This document shows positions 44,217 to 56,799 of a stretch of 64,000 nucleotides of DNA, piece after piece. The notes beneath the pieces are model-generated. The model had not been told where the DNA came from. It saw nothing but the letters and a program-made list of their open reading frames with translations, and did not search any database. Position numbers and translations under genes: made by a program. This DNA comes from Adiantum capillus-veneris (taxonomy: Eukaryota > Streptophyta > Polypodiopsida > Polypodiales > Pteridaceae), in NCBI GenBank assembly GCA_014529385.2, contig CM043952.1, forward strand, positions 152,891,057 through 152,955,056, in the 5' to 3' direction. Positions within the stretch are counted from its first letter, which is position 1; the number at the start of each line of letters is the position of its first letter.

Positions 44217-44681
44217 CATTAGGAAGAGGATGAGGTCTAGAAGGCCCTTTTTATTTGCCATGAGATTATGGAGATGATTAACATTTTGAGAAATAGGTCC
44301 ATGCCATGTGTGCAAGAATGGTGGGTGTGTAAGAGAGGTATAAGAATGGTCAACGGATGCACTTTTTCCCCCAAAAAAGAGGGGGACAATTTTATGTTTT
44401 TTGGCCTTCCATAACTCCTACATATGATCTTCAATTTGAGTGGAGATTGTAGATCTGTGATCTACACACAGAGCTCTTTCCGTAGATATGGTATATGATA
44501 TAGTTTTTCCCACTAGATTTTGAATTTAATTTTGGGGGGAAATTTTGAATTCAGATAAACTAGCCGTTTTTCCTGTTTGAACTCAAAAGTTGTCCATTGT
44601 TTGCTTTTGTAATACAAGAGCTTTGACTTTCTTCAACTGCCAAATAAAGAGGCCCTCCTAGACCCCGTTCTCTTCCTAATG
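44217..44681. mobile_element. MITE-like element, 465 bp with ~44 bp TIRs
   Basis: The termini are inverted repeats. The left end begins CATTAGGAAGAGGATGAGGT and the reverse complement of the right end begins CATTAGGAAGAGAACGGGGT. Similarity continues through TCTAG-AGG-CC and TATTTG-CA for about 44 bp. E1 lacks the insert: its GAAGTTTGGTTAGAC is continuous where E3 has GAAGTTTG, the insert, then GGTTAGAC. The target duplication is at most 1-2 bp or decayed, so the superfamily is unassigned. Internal DNA is AT-rich and non-coding. Confidence 0.88.
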
Positions 44682-44972
44682 CAAACTTCCTCTATAAAAT
44701 CTGACTTCAAAGTTAGGCTCCCATCATTAATCTCTCTAACTTTTTCCCATAAGTGTCCTAGCCAAAAAAAAAAAAATGTGAATCTAATTCCATCTAAGGC
44801 ATCTTCACTCTCAAGCACTATGAGTTATGGCTCTTTAGTTTCAAGGTGGGGTTCTACCACCACTTCGGATTTCTCTATCATGTTTTGCCATACTCTTGAG
44901 CTTGGGTTTTTGTTTTTCCAGCATCTCTTGAGTAATTCTTACCAGATTTTGATAAGCTTCAAGCTTAGCTTC

Positions 44973-45916
44973 TGTTTGGAGGTGATAACAACATACAAGT
45001 GCCCACCTAGCCAAGGCGCCCGTTGGGTCAGCCGGCCAAAGTTTTGATGTGGTCACATTATTTTTCCGATGTTTAATACATCAAACCCTGTAAAAGCCTA
45101 ATGACAATCATCTATGTCAAGTCTAAGTCAAAGATGTAATTTTTCCAATGATGTATGTAAAGGTCCATGAGAAGTTGGCCGCCGGCCATTTTAGAAAGCC
45201 CTAGGTATATAATACACTAAGGTTAGTGGGAAAGGGAGATTATTTTTTTTGAAGATAAGTGATTATTGCTGTACACACAGGGAGCGACCTCTTGGCTCCA
45301 ACTTGTAATCATCACTATTGTGTCTACGGTAATCCAAATTCATTTTTGTTTATTGCATTGTGTTCTTCTTACTCTGCTCTTTCATTCAAGTGTAAGCATT
45401 CAAGATTCGGTGTAGGTATCAAACGAAACCGTTGTGGCCTTAAATGGTTGTTTTGAGTGTTTATATACGTATTTTATGTTGTTTTGACCCTAGGAAAGGC
45501 ATTAGGGACCCAAAACCGACCCTTTAGGATTATCCGTTTACTGTTTTTGCGTACTTTGGGACGAATGATCGCGATCCGTGTACCCATCCAGAATGCTGTG
45601 ACAGTGATAGGATATGCTCCTGATAGTCCCCTATAGCTTCCCTTCCAGTTTTGTGTGAATCCGATATGATTTGCATGGTAAACAGGCTTGATGATTGTAG
45701 AGCTGTGTAGAAGGACATAGGCAAATTACTTGGCTTTAGTGCATTTGATTTGCTTGTAGAGTTAGTAGTTGCATATCTTCGAGTTCACTTCATTAGGACT
45801 GACACCAACACCCTAGTGAGTTTCCATGCCTCATCCGAGTCGCTTCCCTTGTATTGATATTTATGTTGATGCCTGAAGGCTATGCTATGGACGTCCGTTG
45901 CGGAGACCCGCAAACA
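44973..45916 (+). mobile_element. Solo LTR, 944 bp, with GCTTC target duplication
   Basis: It begins TGTTTGGAGGTGATAACAAC and ends GACCCGCAAACA, so the termini are TGTTTG...CAAACA. GCTTC lies on both sides (44968-44972 and 45917-45921). E1 has the uninterrupted gag sequence at this point. A GGTATATAATACAC box near 45206 favours plus orientation. No internal coding region, so it is a solo LTR of an unknown family not otherwise present here. Confidence 0.92.
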
Positions 45917-45921
45917 GCTTC

Positions 45922-46715
45922 TTCCATATCTGGAGAAGGATAGTTTTTTTATTTGTTTTCCATGTTTTGGCCTACTTTAAGTCCCGCTTGGTAAGCTTCC
46001 AAGGCTGCACTGATTGGCTCAAAAATTTTGTCTACCGAAACTGATCCTCCAGATTTTGTTGTGGTTTCCTTGATTTACTTCCAGTTTCTTTCACTTTTTC
46101 CTGGAATAGCTGAATCTTGGCTTTCTCCTTGATTTCAGCCCTTTGTTTCTCTTTTCTCATCTCATACCTTTGGCTTCTTCTTCTCTTGGTCTTCTGAGAT
46201 GAATTCTCTGAATCATCAGAGGAGTTATGTTTCTTTTTCTTAGCTTGGCCTCTAGTGATTACCTTGATTGGAACAATAGGTTCACTCTTCGATGAGCTAC
46301 TTCGTATCACTTGGACTACGTTCACTACTGTTTTACCCTTGTTTAAAGGATTTTTTGGACAATCTTCAGAGAAGTGTCCTCCCTTTTTGCAACATTGTAT
46401 ACAAAAAGCTTCAACTAGCTTAATGTTCTTGTTAGGCTCTGGACATTCATTTTTCCAATGATCATCTGCACCACAATTATGACAGTTTCTGATTCTTGGC
46501 TTAATCATGGTTCTTACCATCGGAGGTCTAACGCCTTGATTAGCTACATAGTACATTGATGCAAGCTCTGGTGTAGTATAAGTCACAGGTTCTTCCATTG
46601 GTGGTGGATGTGAATTATACCACTCTCCTTCTACCATTATTGTAGATAGACTAGGCTCAACATAGGGTCTAACAGTCACTAGTGTTTGTTCATCTATGAC
46701 TCCCTCTGAATGCAT
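45922..46715 (-). pseudogene. gag: E3 nucleocapsid and charged spacer
   Basis: 46032-46715 (227 residues) is the cleanest nucleocapsid copy in the window. It has CHNCGADDHWKNECPEP (C-x2-C-x4-H-x4-C) and CIQCCKKGGHFSEDCP (C-x2-C-x5-H-x4-C), about 13 residues apart, then a V/N/Q linker and a K/R-rich tail (KKKKHNSSDDSE, QKTKRRRSQRYEMRKEKQ). Compared with E1 both final cysteines are intact, so this gives the ancestral motif. Confidence 0.85.
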
Positions 46716-46899
46716 GTACTTTACAAGTACTACACTATGTCCAGGGTTGTTGACCCAACACAGGTTGAGTTCTTTCCATACCCATCGATGGTCTTTGATC
46801 TGGGGCCATATTAGGCTGATATCTGTACATGGGTTTTCCTTGTGGCCTCATAGGCACGTATTGAACATTCCCATCATACTTTTTGGTCGGTAATAGCAC

Positions 46900-48632
46900 T
46901 CATTGGTCTCATGGTTGGTCCATTTACCCTCGATTGTACACCATTTTGTGGCCTAATTAGTTGTCCTTGTTGAGGTATCCCTTGATTTTTGCATGTTAAT
47001 CATCATTTCATTTACCCTTTTGAACATGTCTTCTATGGCTGTAAGCGGTGCTGCAGCAACCGTTCTCACTTGTGCTGGTTTGGTGGATGCTATTTTCTCA
47101 CTTTGATTATCCTTAGGGACATCTTCTTCATTGAAAATATCACAATTGTCTCCTAAGTCAATAGCATCTGGCACACACTCTTCTAGGGTCATATGTTTCT
47201 TGCTATACAATATAGCGTGAAGTTCTTTGTTTAGCAGTCCCTCTAAAAACAATAATATTAATCTTTCTTTTGCAGGTATTTCTTGTTCTGGGCATCTTGC
47301 AATGTATTGTTTCATTCTAGTTGCGTATAATCCCTAATAGACTCACCTTGTTTCTATTTGAGCTAAAGATTTGAGCTACTGTATTATGTTTGATTCTGGT
47401 TTTGGAACATGCAGCTACAAATCCTTGAGCTAATGTATTTAAGTCCATGATTGACCTTGGTGGAATGTTTTGGAACCAGGCTAGTGCTTTTTCTTCTAAT
47501 GTCATTCCAAATCCCTCAAAGTGAGTATGGAAGTCAAATATGTGTTCTGCTCTTAGCGCTTGTTTAAAGCTTGCCAAGTGGTCATAGGATCCCTAGATCC
47601 ACTATATTTTTTGATCCATTTTTTAAAATCAACCGATCTGACACGTCTATTTGGTTCAACTCTAGGTCTCCTGGTAGTTGGTTCTGTCCCAAGTCCTTCA
47701 AACCAATCTATTGGAAATAGTGACTCATGTAGCCCTAGACTAGCTTTAGTGTCACCTGGTTTTCTTCGTGATGAGATAGTTTTGGGTTTTTTAACATTAC
47801 TCCCAAAAGATCTCTTGCGGAGTTCCTCTCTTGGGATAGTTTCTGGTCCTTGGCCCAATATCCAATCTCTTATAGAGTACCCTTGGTATTTGGTTTGTTC
47901 CACCTCCTAAGGACTCATCATAACAAAGTTATTGTTATAACAATCCCTAAATAGGTAAGTTGGTAGATCTGCTGGACCCTTGTCTTTGATTTTGAAGATA
48001 TAGATGATCTTCATGGGTGTTAACTATCGTGATTTGGCATGAGAAGTCCATAGAAGGTCTTTGACGTTTCTATCCTCCCAACAATAGACTCCGATCCTAG
48101 GATTATCCGTGCTAAGCCGTTTCAAAGGCTTCAAATCAACTTGATTGTATCCCTCAAATTTTAAAGTCGGTGGTCCTTCTTTTGTTGCCATACCTAGAAT
48201 TATGGTATTTACTTCTAATCCCCATTTGTCTATCACATCAGGGTTTTCAACTTGAAAATATTGAGTTCTTTTTTTATCCATATACATTTTTTCTTGTTTG
48301 TTTGCCCTGATTTCCTGTTCAAACTCTATGTCATGTTCATCAATGTGAATAGCATACTCTTCATTAGGATCAAGGTGAACTTGAGCTCCATGGCCATTAG
48401 TCTTATAAAAGGTGAGTACTACGTGCTTATATTAACGCATTATCGTTACGGTTCTTGAATGAGTCAAATAGGAAGACATTTCAAATGTTGACTCTGAAAA
48501 AGTATCTGAGACTTCTTCAAAGATAGTGTCCAAGTGATCTCCTTGATTCACACTCTCTTTGATGGATACTCTACTAGCGGTCTCTCCAAATATGCCTTGG
48601 TTTGCTAGTATACAACCAAATCTAAGTTTCAT
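46900..48632 (-). pseudogene. gag: E3 gag N-terminal and capsid region
   Basis: Start at 48632 (ATG in the context ctatATGAAAC, same as E1). The first 66 residues contain NQGIFGETASRVS and acidic text. At 48024-48287 is MYMDKKRTQY with RIGVYCWEDRNVKDL. 47553-47903 and 47317-47577 form the gag core (FKQALRAEHIFDFHTHFEGF, LEEKALAWFQNIPP, LNTLAQGFVAAC). 46953-47315 carries FLEGLLNKELHAILYSKKH and LEECVPDAIDLGDN. Breaks between frames are single-base shifts. Confidence 0.85.
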
Positions 48633-48959
48633 ATAGACTTGTGAAGCCCTAGATAGAGTACTTACCGTCGGATTGATTTGTTATCAGTTTCTTCCACTTG
48701 ACTTGATTGCAACTTCTGTCAAGCTTTCAATTCCTTGTCTGCAACCTGATTCCTGTATCAGTTTTAATCAAGTTAGGTATTCTTTCACAAAGACTGTACA
48801 TTTTTTGCTAACTATTGTGGCTGGTCTATGTGTATCACTTCAATTTGAGCTAAGTGAGTCAGCAATTGAGACTTTCAGATTCTACTTTTGCAAAAAGAAG
48901 GTCTGCAATTGAAAATTGAGTGAACACGTATTAATTTGAATTCGATTGAACCCAAAATT

Positions 48960-49688
48960 GACTGTTCAAAAGCTAGTCGCTAATCGACAAACAAATCACA
49001 ATTGTTACAGCATCAAACAACATCCAAACATTATGAAACTTTTAGGACATGTTTATGAGACCTAAGCACACATGCTTATGGTCTCAAATCTCACTTTAGT
49101 TCAAGTGCAAAAATCACGATTATTAACAATAGTGAGTTTTTTACCTAGTTGTTTTTGGCCCAGAATGCATCTAAATGCTTAGCAATGATGCCCCAATACC
49201 TCACCTATACTTATTTTTATGATTTTTAAGCTTAAATTCCTACTTATGATGAAATTAGGCTGTGGGTCAATGATGCCAAAAGCTACAGATTACCATGAAA
49301 TACTTATGTCAATGCATAGAGCTCTTACCTGCAGTTGCAACGCAACAGACGGCACTGCAATGTGACAATCGAGAAGGGAGTAGGACGCACAAGAAGGAGA
49401 GAAGTGAGCGTCATTAGTTCATGTTGTGTTTCTATTATCCAAAACTTACAAAATACTTACAAAAATTGGCTTTTATACCTTAGCCAAGGTTTCTGTGGTC
49501 AAAACTAATAATCTAGGAGCTCTAATTAAAGATAGGTTGATACAATCTGAATGCTTGTAGCCCCAGCTCATCAATTACACTGTTTATCTGGACAGTAGGA
49601 GTTAGAACATTCCCAATTTATCAAAATAATAAGTGTTTTTACAATAAAAGCTCCGAAAAATGTTATCCGAGTTAGCTTGCTGCTAACA
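48960..49688 (-). mobile_element. E3 5' LTR (type L1)
   Basis: Starts TGTTAGCAGCAAGC at 49688 and runs to about 48960, with a TATAAAAG box at 49470-49477. It contains one decayed palindrome (AATCACGATTATTAAC, 49112-49127). It is the reference for the L1 copies at 5725-6448 and 9113-9673. Confidence 0.83.
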
Positions 49689-50259
49689 ATAGTTCAAATT
49701 TTGTTGCTTGACATGTGTCCCTAAAAAAAGCCTAGAAAAGTCTTTAAGAGAGTTGAAAAGAAAGAGACCATGTCCTTTCAAATCATCTTTCCCAAAAGTT
49801 GCATTCAATATTTCATTTTTTTTTTAGGAGGATGCAACAAATGATTTGAAGCTTGAATATAATAAGTTTTTAAAACTTTTTATTCTTTTTTATATATCAT
49901 TAATCATTTCAAAATTTACTAAATTCCACAAAAGCATGGTACATTGCATATAGGCTAGGCCACCCCTTTATATAGAATAAAAGTCTTCTAGTTTTGCAAA
50001 TGCAAGAAGCTTTTCATTTTCTACACCCTTCACTTTTGCACTTTAGATAGACTTTTTATTTTTAGATAAACCTAATCACTTTAGAAAACTACAAATCTAC
50101 ATTTGTTTTAGCTACTCAATCCAAAACCCCAAAAACCCATTCATTTCTCAAATTTGAATCCGATCTCTGAATCCTAAAGAAAAAGAACCCTCCCTCTGCC
50201 TCATCCACATAGAGCGTACCCAACTCTCTATCTCTATATCCGCCATTGCCTTCACATGG
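49689..50259. other. Intergenic DNA, nothing recognised
   Basis: AT-rich unique-looking sequence between E3 and C. No frame, repeat or RNA gene seen. Confidence 0.55.
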
Positions 50260-51886
50260 TGTCATGCCACTCTGCTTCCATGAAGGAAAAAAGAGCAGAA
50301 GGATACAAGTTAAGCTTCTTTGAAGCCTATAATTTTATTTAGTAGTGACCATGGCTTGATAACAGCCAAGGGTTGATGCGAATGTATGCCATATGTGGTT
50401 TTAATAGGCCACAAACTATGTGTTTGATGCTAAAAGGGGGTATGTAGGTTGACTTATGCTCAAAAATGCCTTGGTTGATGAGGGTGACACAGAAATTTGT
50501 TGTGCTTAGCAATGTTTTCGTTGAAGTACATTGCTCGTGTGGTGCTCTCATGGAGTCGGGTTTTGCACTACACTGAATACAAAATAAACCCGGCATGGTT
50601 TGGCTTGGGGTGCTAACAAAGTCATTAACTATACTTTGCAGTGCTTAATTGAATTGTATGTCATGGTTGGCTAATGGAGACACGAAGGATGTGCTTGGCA
50701 CTGCCTTGGACAATAAATATGCTCAATGGTTGACTGGACTTTCTCAAAATACAATCACTTATACTTGCATCTTAATGCAAGTGGCCTCACAAGACATTGA
50801 TATGGGCAAGAGAATTGATAGTGAGATTGTCAGTCACGGATTGCATCAGAAGATGCCGTGCTTGGCAATGATTTGTTCATCATATTAGAGAAACAAGATG
50901 GGCTAGGCAATGCCTTGGTTAACATATAACCCAAATACGGAGTTGAAGGCTTCCCATAAATTAAGGCCGCCCAAGAGCCATTGAATAGCCGCCCAAAGAT
51001 TTTAAAGGATGGTTTAATAAGTGAGAACTAAGGATAATAAGGCCAATAATGGCGTTGAGCAACAAGCAAGGAAGCACGAGGAGAGAGAAAGAAGATGCAG
51101 CACCTTCTATGTTTCTCAGACGAGGACAGCAAAGAAAGGAAAGTTGACCAGCTTGCCAGGGTGCCTCCATTTGGCATTAGCTGTGCTAATTTTTAAGCGG
51201 GCTCAAGTACAGATTGCCACATCATCAAGGGTTCATGCCCACTAGCGCCAATGCTAGTGGTAGGGGGAGGACAAATTTGAGCTAAAAATAGCAAGTGGTA
51301 GTGATTGCATGCAAGGGAGAGGTGCTCTCTCTTGGAAATTTGGAGGAGAAATCTCTCTCTTGGGGGGATTATAGGAGTCGAGCCTCCATAGCCAAGCTCC
51401 CTTAGCGAGCTCTCTTATCCATACCTTCAAACCTCTCTCCCAAAGCTCTAAGAGCTCTTCTCTCTTCAATTGAACCTCCATAGCCAATCTCCCTTGTCTT
51501 TATGCCCTCATAATCAAACCACTAACCTCTATGGATATCCTACGTTTTTTATTTGTCTCTCTGATATATCCTTAACCCCCCATTTCTCCTTCGCACTCGG
51601 CATCAAGAAAGATAAGCACCAATAGTTTATGAAGGTTAATAAGAGAAACACTAAAGCTAGAATTTGCTAACAGAGACGTTAATGGATCATATTTTCAAAT
51701 TGTTGTGATTAATAGTGGTCAAGTTGACCATACCTTGTACCAATTGTTTCAGTCTTGATGATATAGTGCTTATTCTGTCTATATTGCCTTTCATCTCTTT
51801 GTTTCTCCTCCTTTCTCTCTACCACCTCCCACAATCAAAGGTCCCACGCCTTCTTGGTTGACCTTTCAAACACAAATCCCCTAACA
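50260..51886 (+). mobile_element. C 5' LTR
   Basis: It begins TGTCATGCCACTCTGC and ends CCCCTAACA. It aligns with 54081-55468 over most of its length. The two copies are clearly diverged and differ by internal indels (1627 versus 1388 bp), the 5' copy having an extra block around 51260-51530. Confidence 0.85.
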
Positions 51887-54065
51887 TTTTTTGTGAACCA
51901 GACACAAAATGAGCCGGGGTGGGAGGTGAAGATGGAGATGCCAAAACAATTGATGCAGTTTATCAAAGTTTTCAACTCAAAAGAATTTGATGGGACCAAT
52001 TAAGATGTGCCAAAAATGTTGCAATTAGTTCAAGGATTTTTTCTCAAAGTGAAAGCCATGAAGATGAAAAAGCGGTGATGATGCAGTGGAGAAAGGTATC
52101 CGATACGGTGGGACTATTTTATAGAAGGATGTATTCACAAAAGCTCAAGGATTATGGATTTGTGAATAGAACAGATTACTAAATGAAGTAAGATTTTCTT
52201 CAATAAAAGTGAGCAGGATCAAATGCAATTCCTCAACTATGATGAATTTTGGGAACACATTTTTGCAAGAAGTAAATCCAAGGCAAATATAGGCTTTGGA
52301 AGTAGCAGATTCAATCTCAGAGGACAATATTTTCAGCAACCTAGCAAAGGTAAATAATGAATTTAATGTTGAAACAAAAATATATTAATTTCTTTTAATG
52401 ATTGCTTGCATCAAAGTTACTTCCAATAATGGTTCCAGTGAAGACGTAGACTACACAAGCTACTAACCTTGGCATGGGATGTTCTCAAGGAGTTTATCAA
52501 AAAGTTGAGCCTCTACATGATACTAATGGATTATCAACACTATAGCTAAGCAGGAAAATAGGTTTACGATAGATGATTGCATCAATAAATCTATCATTTA
52601 TACAGTATCTAAAAAAGTGCAGGAGGTTGAAGAGCCAACATAGGATATGCTTGAGGATATCCCTTTAGAGGGGGTTCTAGATGAACCTTTGCAGTATTAT
52701 CATGGGTTGTTAAGTAGCACAGATGCATATGAGGAATCAGAGCATGACATTGATGAGTATGAAGATTGTTTAGATCATGCTAATTTTGAAGAGGTTATCC
52801 AAGGAAATTTTGTTTCTATAATTATGCATGGGTTGCATGAGGACTTAGGAGGCAACTCCTACCCTTTTGATGAATGCTAAGGTTTTGAAGGGTGGTTTTA
52901 TTAAGGGTTCTATTGATGAAGATTTACATGCTAAAGTTGTTTTCCATGACCAAGCGGCAATTCCAAGCATATATGTATCCAATACTACAGGTACAGATTG
53001 TTCAGAGACTTGTGACGACTATGAAGCTAGAGGGGGTGACGATGCTAAATCATCATTGGTACAACAAAAAGGGCCCAATTTTTTTCATTCCCTTGGACAA
53101 TACACCAGGTATAGTTGGGTTTGGATGCTATTTCTAATGATTCTTATGTCAGTGATGTTTGAGATGCTAGTAAAATGGAGTCAAGACTCTTTGATGCTTG
53201 CTCGTAACGAGCTTAAGCTTCTAGAAGTTTATGGGATGTGGGTGTTGCATTATGCTTCAGGTGATGCTCTAGTATATTGTGGGGGCCATCGATGCTATGT
53301 AATCTTGAGGGCATTTGATCCAGGAGAGTCTAGGGATCTTCAAAAGCAGGTTCAATATGGATGGGTATTTTTGGGTATACATTGTGATTGCTTTTTGTTG
53401 GATCCAAGAATAGCATGTTTGCAATAGAAATGCTTGAAGTTGATTAATATAGTAAATGTATGCTCATGTGGATATTATGATGCTCTAGTGCTGGGGCAAT
53501 TCCTTCTTATCCCATTTGATCTCAGGGGCTATTGAAGTGCAAGCTGCAGATTCTAAGGATATCAGTTATTTCTTATAGTAGGCTACTTGATACTAGGTTT
53601 TTTTTTTTGGATTTATGCTATGAAGGAAAGAATATTTGGTTTTGTGATCAATAAGTTTACATGGCTAGCTTCCATTGGATTGGTTCCGCTGTCAAAACTT
53701 GAAGGACTTGACGGCCATTGCATGTGCAAACAGACTAAGGCATACTTCAGCTTGACAGAGTTCCCTAAATAGAGCTTGATGGTCAAGAGATGTGCAGAAT
53801 TAACTGGAGCATACTTGAGTTTGGCGGGGTTCACTATACAAGATTTTCCATAATTGAGTGTGTAGCAGATACGCCAAATATGGTTCAAACATTTGTGATG
53901 GGGCAGCTACCAAATAATAAATCTAGACCATTGATGATAGTGTTTAAACCTTATATTATTTTTCATGTACTTACCAAATTATGTGATCTTGATGGTGAGG
54001 AGATTAAAGTGCTTATAGCAAATGCAGATTGAAGACCGGTCGGCACAGATCGGAGGCTGTGCAGG
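51887..54065 (+). pseudogene. C internal region with unassigned broken ORFs
   Basis: Near 51940-52340 a stop-broken reading (MPKQLMQFIKVFNSKEFDG) may be a gag remnant. Downstream, 52647-52880 (77 residues, very acidic) and 52867-53427 (186 residues, with DYEARGGDD and a hydrophobic MLFLMILMSVMFEML segment) overlap slightly in different frames. 53790-54032 adds a further short piece. I recognise no family, and the hydrophobic segment may be a frame artefact. It lies within the LTRs of C, so it is element DNA. Confidence 0.5.
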
Positions 54066-54080
54066 TTTAGAGGGGGTGGA

Positions 54081-55468
54081 TGTCGTGCCACTCTACTTCC
54101 ATGAAGGGAAAAAGAGCAGAAGTATGCAAGTTAAGCTTCTTTGAAGCCTATACTTTTATTGAGCAATGACCATGGCTTGATAACAGGCAAGCGTTGATGC
54201 GAATGTATGCTAGATGTGGTTTTAATAACCCACGAAGTATGTGTTTGATGCTAAAAGGGCGTATGTTGGTCAACTTATGCTCGAAAATGCCTTGGTTGAT
54301 GAGGGTGTGAGAGAAATTTGTTGTGCTTAGCAATGTTTAGTTGAAGTACATGGTTTGTGTGGTGCTCTCATGGAGTCAGGTTTTGGACTACACTAAATAC
54401 GGAATAAACTTGGTATGGTTTGGCTTGGGTTGCTAACAAAGTCGTTTATTGTACTTGGCAATGCTTCAGCTGAATTGTATGACATGGCCGGCTAATGGAG
54501 ACACAAATGATGTGCTTGGGAGTGCCTTGGACAATAAACATGCTTAATGGTTGAAGTTTGGAAAGCATTGAAATGCTTGAGGAGCATTGATTTGGGGATA
54601 TGCTGACCAAGGGCAGACAGGAAGCTCCAAACTGGCATCTCTAAAATACAATCACTTATACTTCCATCTTAAGGCAAGTGGCCTCACAAGACATTCATAT
54701 GGGAAAGAATTGACAATGAGATTTCCCATCATAGATTCCATGAGAAGATGACGTGCTTGGCAGTTCTTTGGTCGTCATATTAGAGAAGCAAGATGGGCTA
54801 GGCAATGCCTTGGTTAACATATAACCCAAATGTGGAGTTAAAGGCTTACCATAAGAGAAGGCCACCCAAGGAGTTTGAAGGAGGGTTTGATAAGTGAGAA
54901 CTAAGGAGAATAAGTCCAGTAATGGCGTTGAGCAGCGAGCAAGCACAACGCCTTCTATGGTGCTCAGACAAGGATAGAAAAGAAAGGAAAGCTGACCAGC
55001 TTGCTAGGGTGCCTCCGTTTGGCATCAACTACGCTAATTTTTCAGGACTCAAATCTGGATTGCCACATCATCAACGGTCCATGCCCACTAGCACTAGTGC
55101 TAGTGGTAGGTAGCTCTATGGATATCCTAAGTCTTTGATATGTCTCTATCATACATCCTTCACCCCCCATTTCTCCTTCACACTTGGCATCGAGGAAGAT
55201 AAGCATCAAGAGCTTAATGAAGGGTACTAAGAATGATACTAAACTAACAGAGACGTTAACGGCTCATATTTTCAAATTGTTGTGATAACTAGTGGTCGAC
55301 TCGACCATACCTTGTACTACTTTTTTTAGTCTTGATGATATATTGCTTATTCGGTCTATATTTCCTTTCATCTCTTTGTTTCCACTCCTTTCTCTCTCTG
55401 CCACCTCTCGCAGCTAGAGGCCACGCACCTTCTCGGCTCACCTTTCAAACACAAATCCCTCGACAACA
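54081..55468 (+). mobile_element. C 3' LTR
   Basis: Starts TGTCGTGCCACTCTAC after the polypurine tract and ends CGACAACA. It aligns with 50260-51886. Confidence 0.85.
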
Positions 55469-55819
55469 AATGGTTTTTCTTTGTGTTTTTCCATCATGCT
55501 CGTACATATCAACTGTCTCTCTAGCTATGCCCTTAGAATGTGCCATGGCTCTCAACCACGCCCTTAGCCCCGCCAAGGCTCTCTGTATCTTTCACCACAA
55601 AGCTTAGTTTGTTCCTAATCAGGATGCCTAGCATTGCATCCTTACAAAGCCACTAAAAATTGTTGATGAAGCACCATCACCAAGGATCCCCTATATCCAC
55701 ATGACTGCGATAGCAAAAATAACTTTGTCTCTATCCGCCTTGGCTCTGACACAAGGCATCGAGATGATCGCAATGGCAAAAAATCATCTTTGTCTCTCTT
55801 GGTCTTGGTTCACACACAT

Positions 55820-55823
<4 letters not shown>

Positions 55824-55881
<58 letters not shown>
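55824..55881. repeat. (CT)n microsatellite
   Basis: Pure CT run of about 58 bp. Confidence 0.96.
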
Positions 55882-55884
<3 letters not shown>

Positions 55885-56235
55885 CGTGCCATTTCCTCTC
55901 ATTTTCTCCTCAAAGCCCTCAGGGCATCTTTGTATATTCATATCCAAAAAAATGGGTTCAAAATTGAGCAACCTTACTCACTTTGAAATCAAGACATTTG
56001 GTGAAGGGGTTTGATTTCTGATTGTATCCATTAAGAACCAAAAAGTTTCATTTTAGTCAAGCAAAAAAGAGTGAGGCAAGTTAAGGCAATGCTCCTTGTG
56101 CATTCCAAAAATGAGTTACTTCAGAATTTTCATCTCACATTGTAAATGTTTTTTTGTTTGAATTCACAATTGTGAGTATATGATTTGTCAAACAGTTCGA
56201 ACATTGAACACGGTATCCTTTTAAAGTAGAATTTT

Positions 56236-56238
<3 letters not shown>

Positions 56239-56276
<38 letters not shown>

Positions 56277-56306
56277 CCAAATATGTGTGTGTGTGTGTGT
56301 GTGTGT
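56239..56306. repeat. (CT)n and (GT)n microsatellites
   Basis: CT run to about 56272, a 10-bp gap, then a GT run 56284-56306. Confidence 0.95.
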
Positions 56307-56738
56307 AAAGTTATCTCATCGAATACATTAACCAGTTACGAAAAAAATATCTTCCATATGTTTGGATGATTTTTTTTGTAAGAAAATACTTTTATATAGT
56401 AACATGCATGATTCTTTAAGGCTTCAATCTCCCTCCATGGCACATGAGATAGAGAAAGATGTATTGCAAAGGGGCATGCTTCTATATCCCTTTTAATAAG
56501 GCTCTCTAAGAACGCATAGGCAACAATTAATAGCTCAAAGTACTTTAAAATGTATATTTCTAAGCTTTGTAAGTGACTTTTGCGTTGAAAATGATGGTTA
56601 TCCATTTCTATTTTTTGTACCTTAATTATTATGGCTAAAGTCTATGCACTTTTAATCATAACTAATAATTAATAGCTTAAATTTTGTAAATCTACCACTT
56701 ACATTAAGGGCTAAATAAAACGTTTCTTTGAAACACTA

Positions 56739-56798
<60 letters not shown>
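56739..56798. repeat. Compound (CT)n-(CA)n microsatellite
   Basis: CT run 56739-56764 passes directly into CA 56765-56798, the same CT-to-CA order as at 407-485. Confidence 0.95.

Positions 56799-56799
<1 letters not shown>

Larger units (their letters stand above)
43683..49688 (-). mobile_element. E3: 5' half of an E1-family element
   Basis: Reading leftward: L1 LTR (49688 to about 48960), leader, gag from 48632, nucleocapsid, charged spacer, first protease start, then abrupt replacement by the GC-rich array at about 43683. RT onward is missing. Two later insertions interrupt it (solo LTR 44973-45916; MITE-like 44217-44681). Confidence 0.88.
50260..55468 (+). mobile_element. C: old non-autonomous LTR element
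   Basis: Two direct LTRs enclose about 2.2 kb. A polypurine tract TTTAGAGGGGGTGGA (54066-54080) abuts the second LTR. Flanks are CATGG (50255-50259) and AATGG (55469-55473), a 4/5 match consistent with a decayed target duplication. No protease, RT or integrase motif was found inside, so it depends on enzymes from elsewhere. Confidence 0.82.

Noticed and set aside
52867-53427. A membrane protein gene inside C (186 residues with a hydrophobic segment)
   Set aside because: It lies between the LTRs of C in stop-broken DNA and the hydrophobic run is short. No family is recognised, so it is kept only as element DNA.
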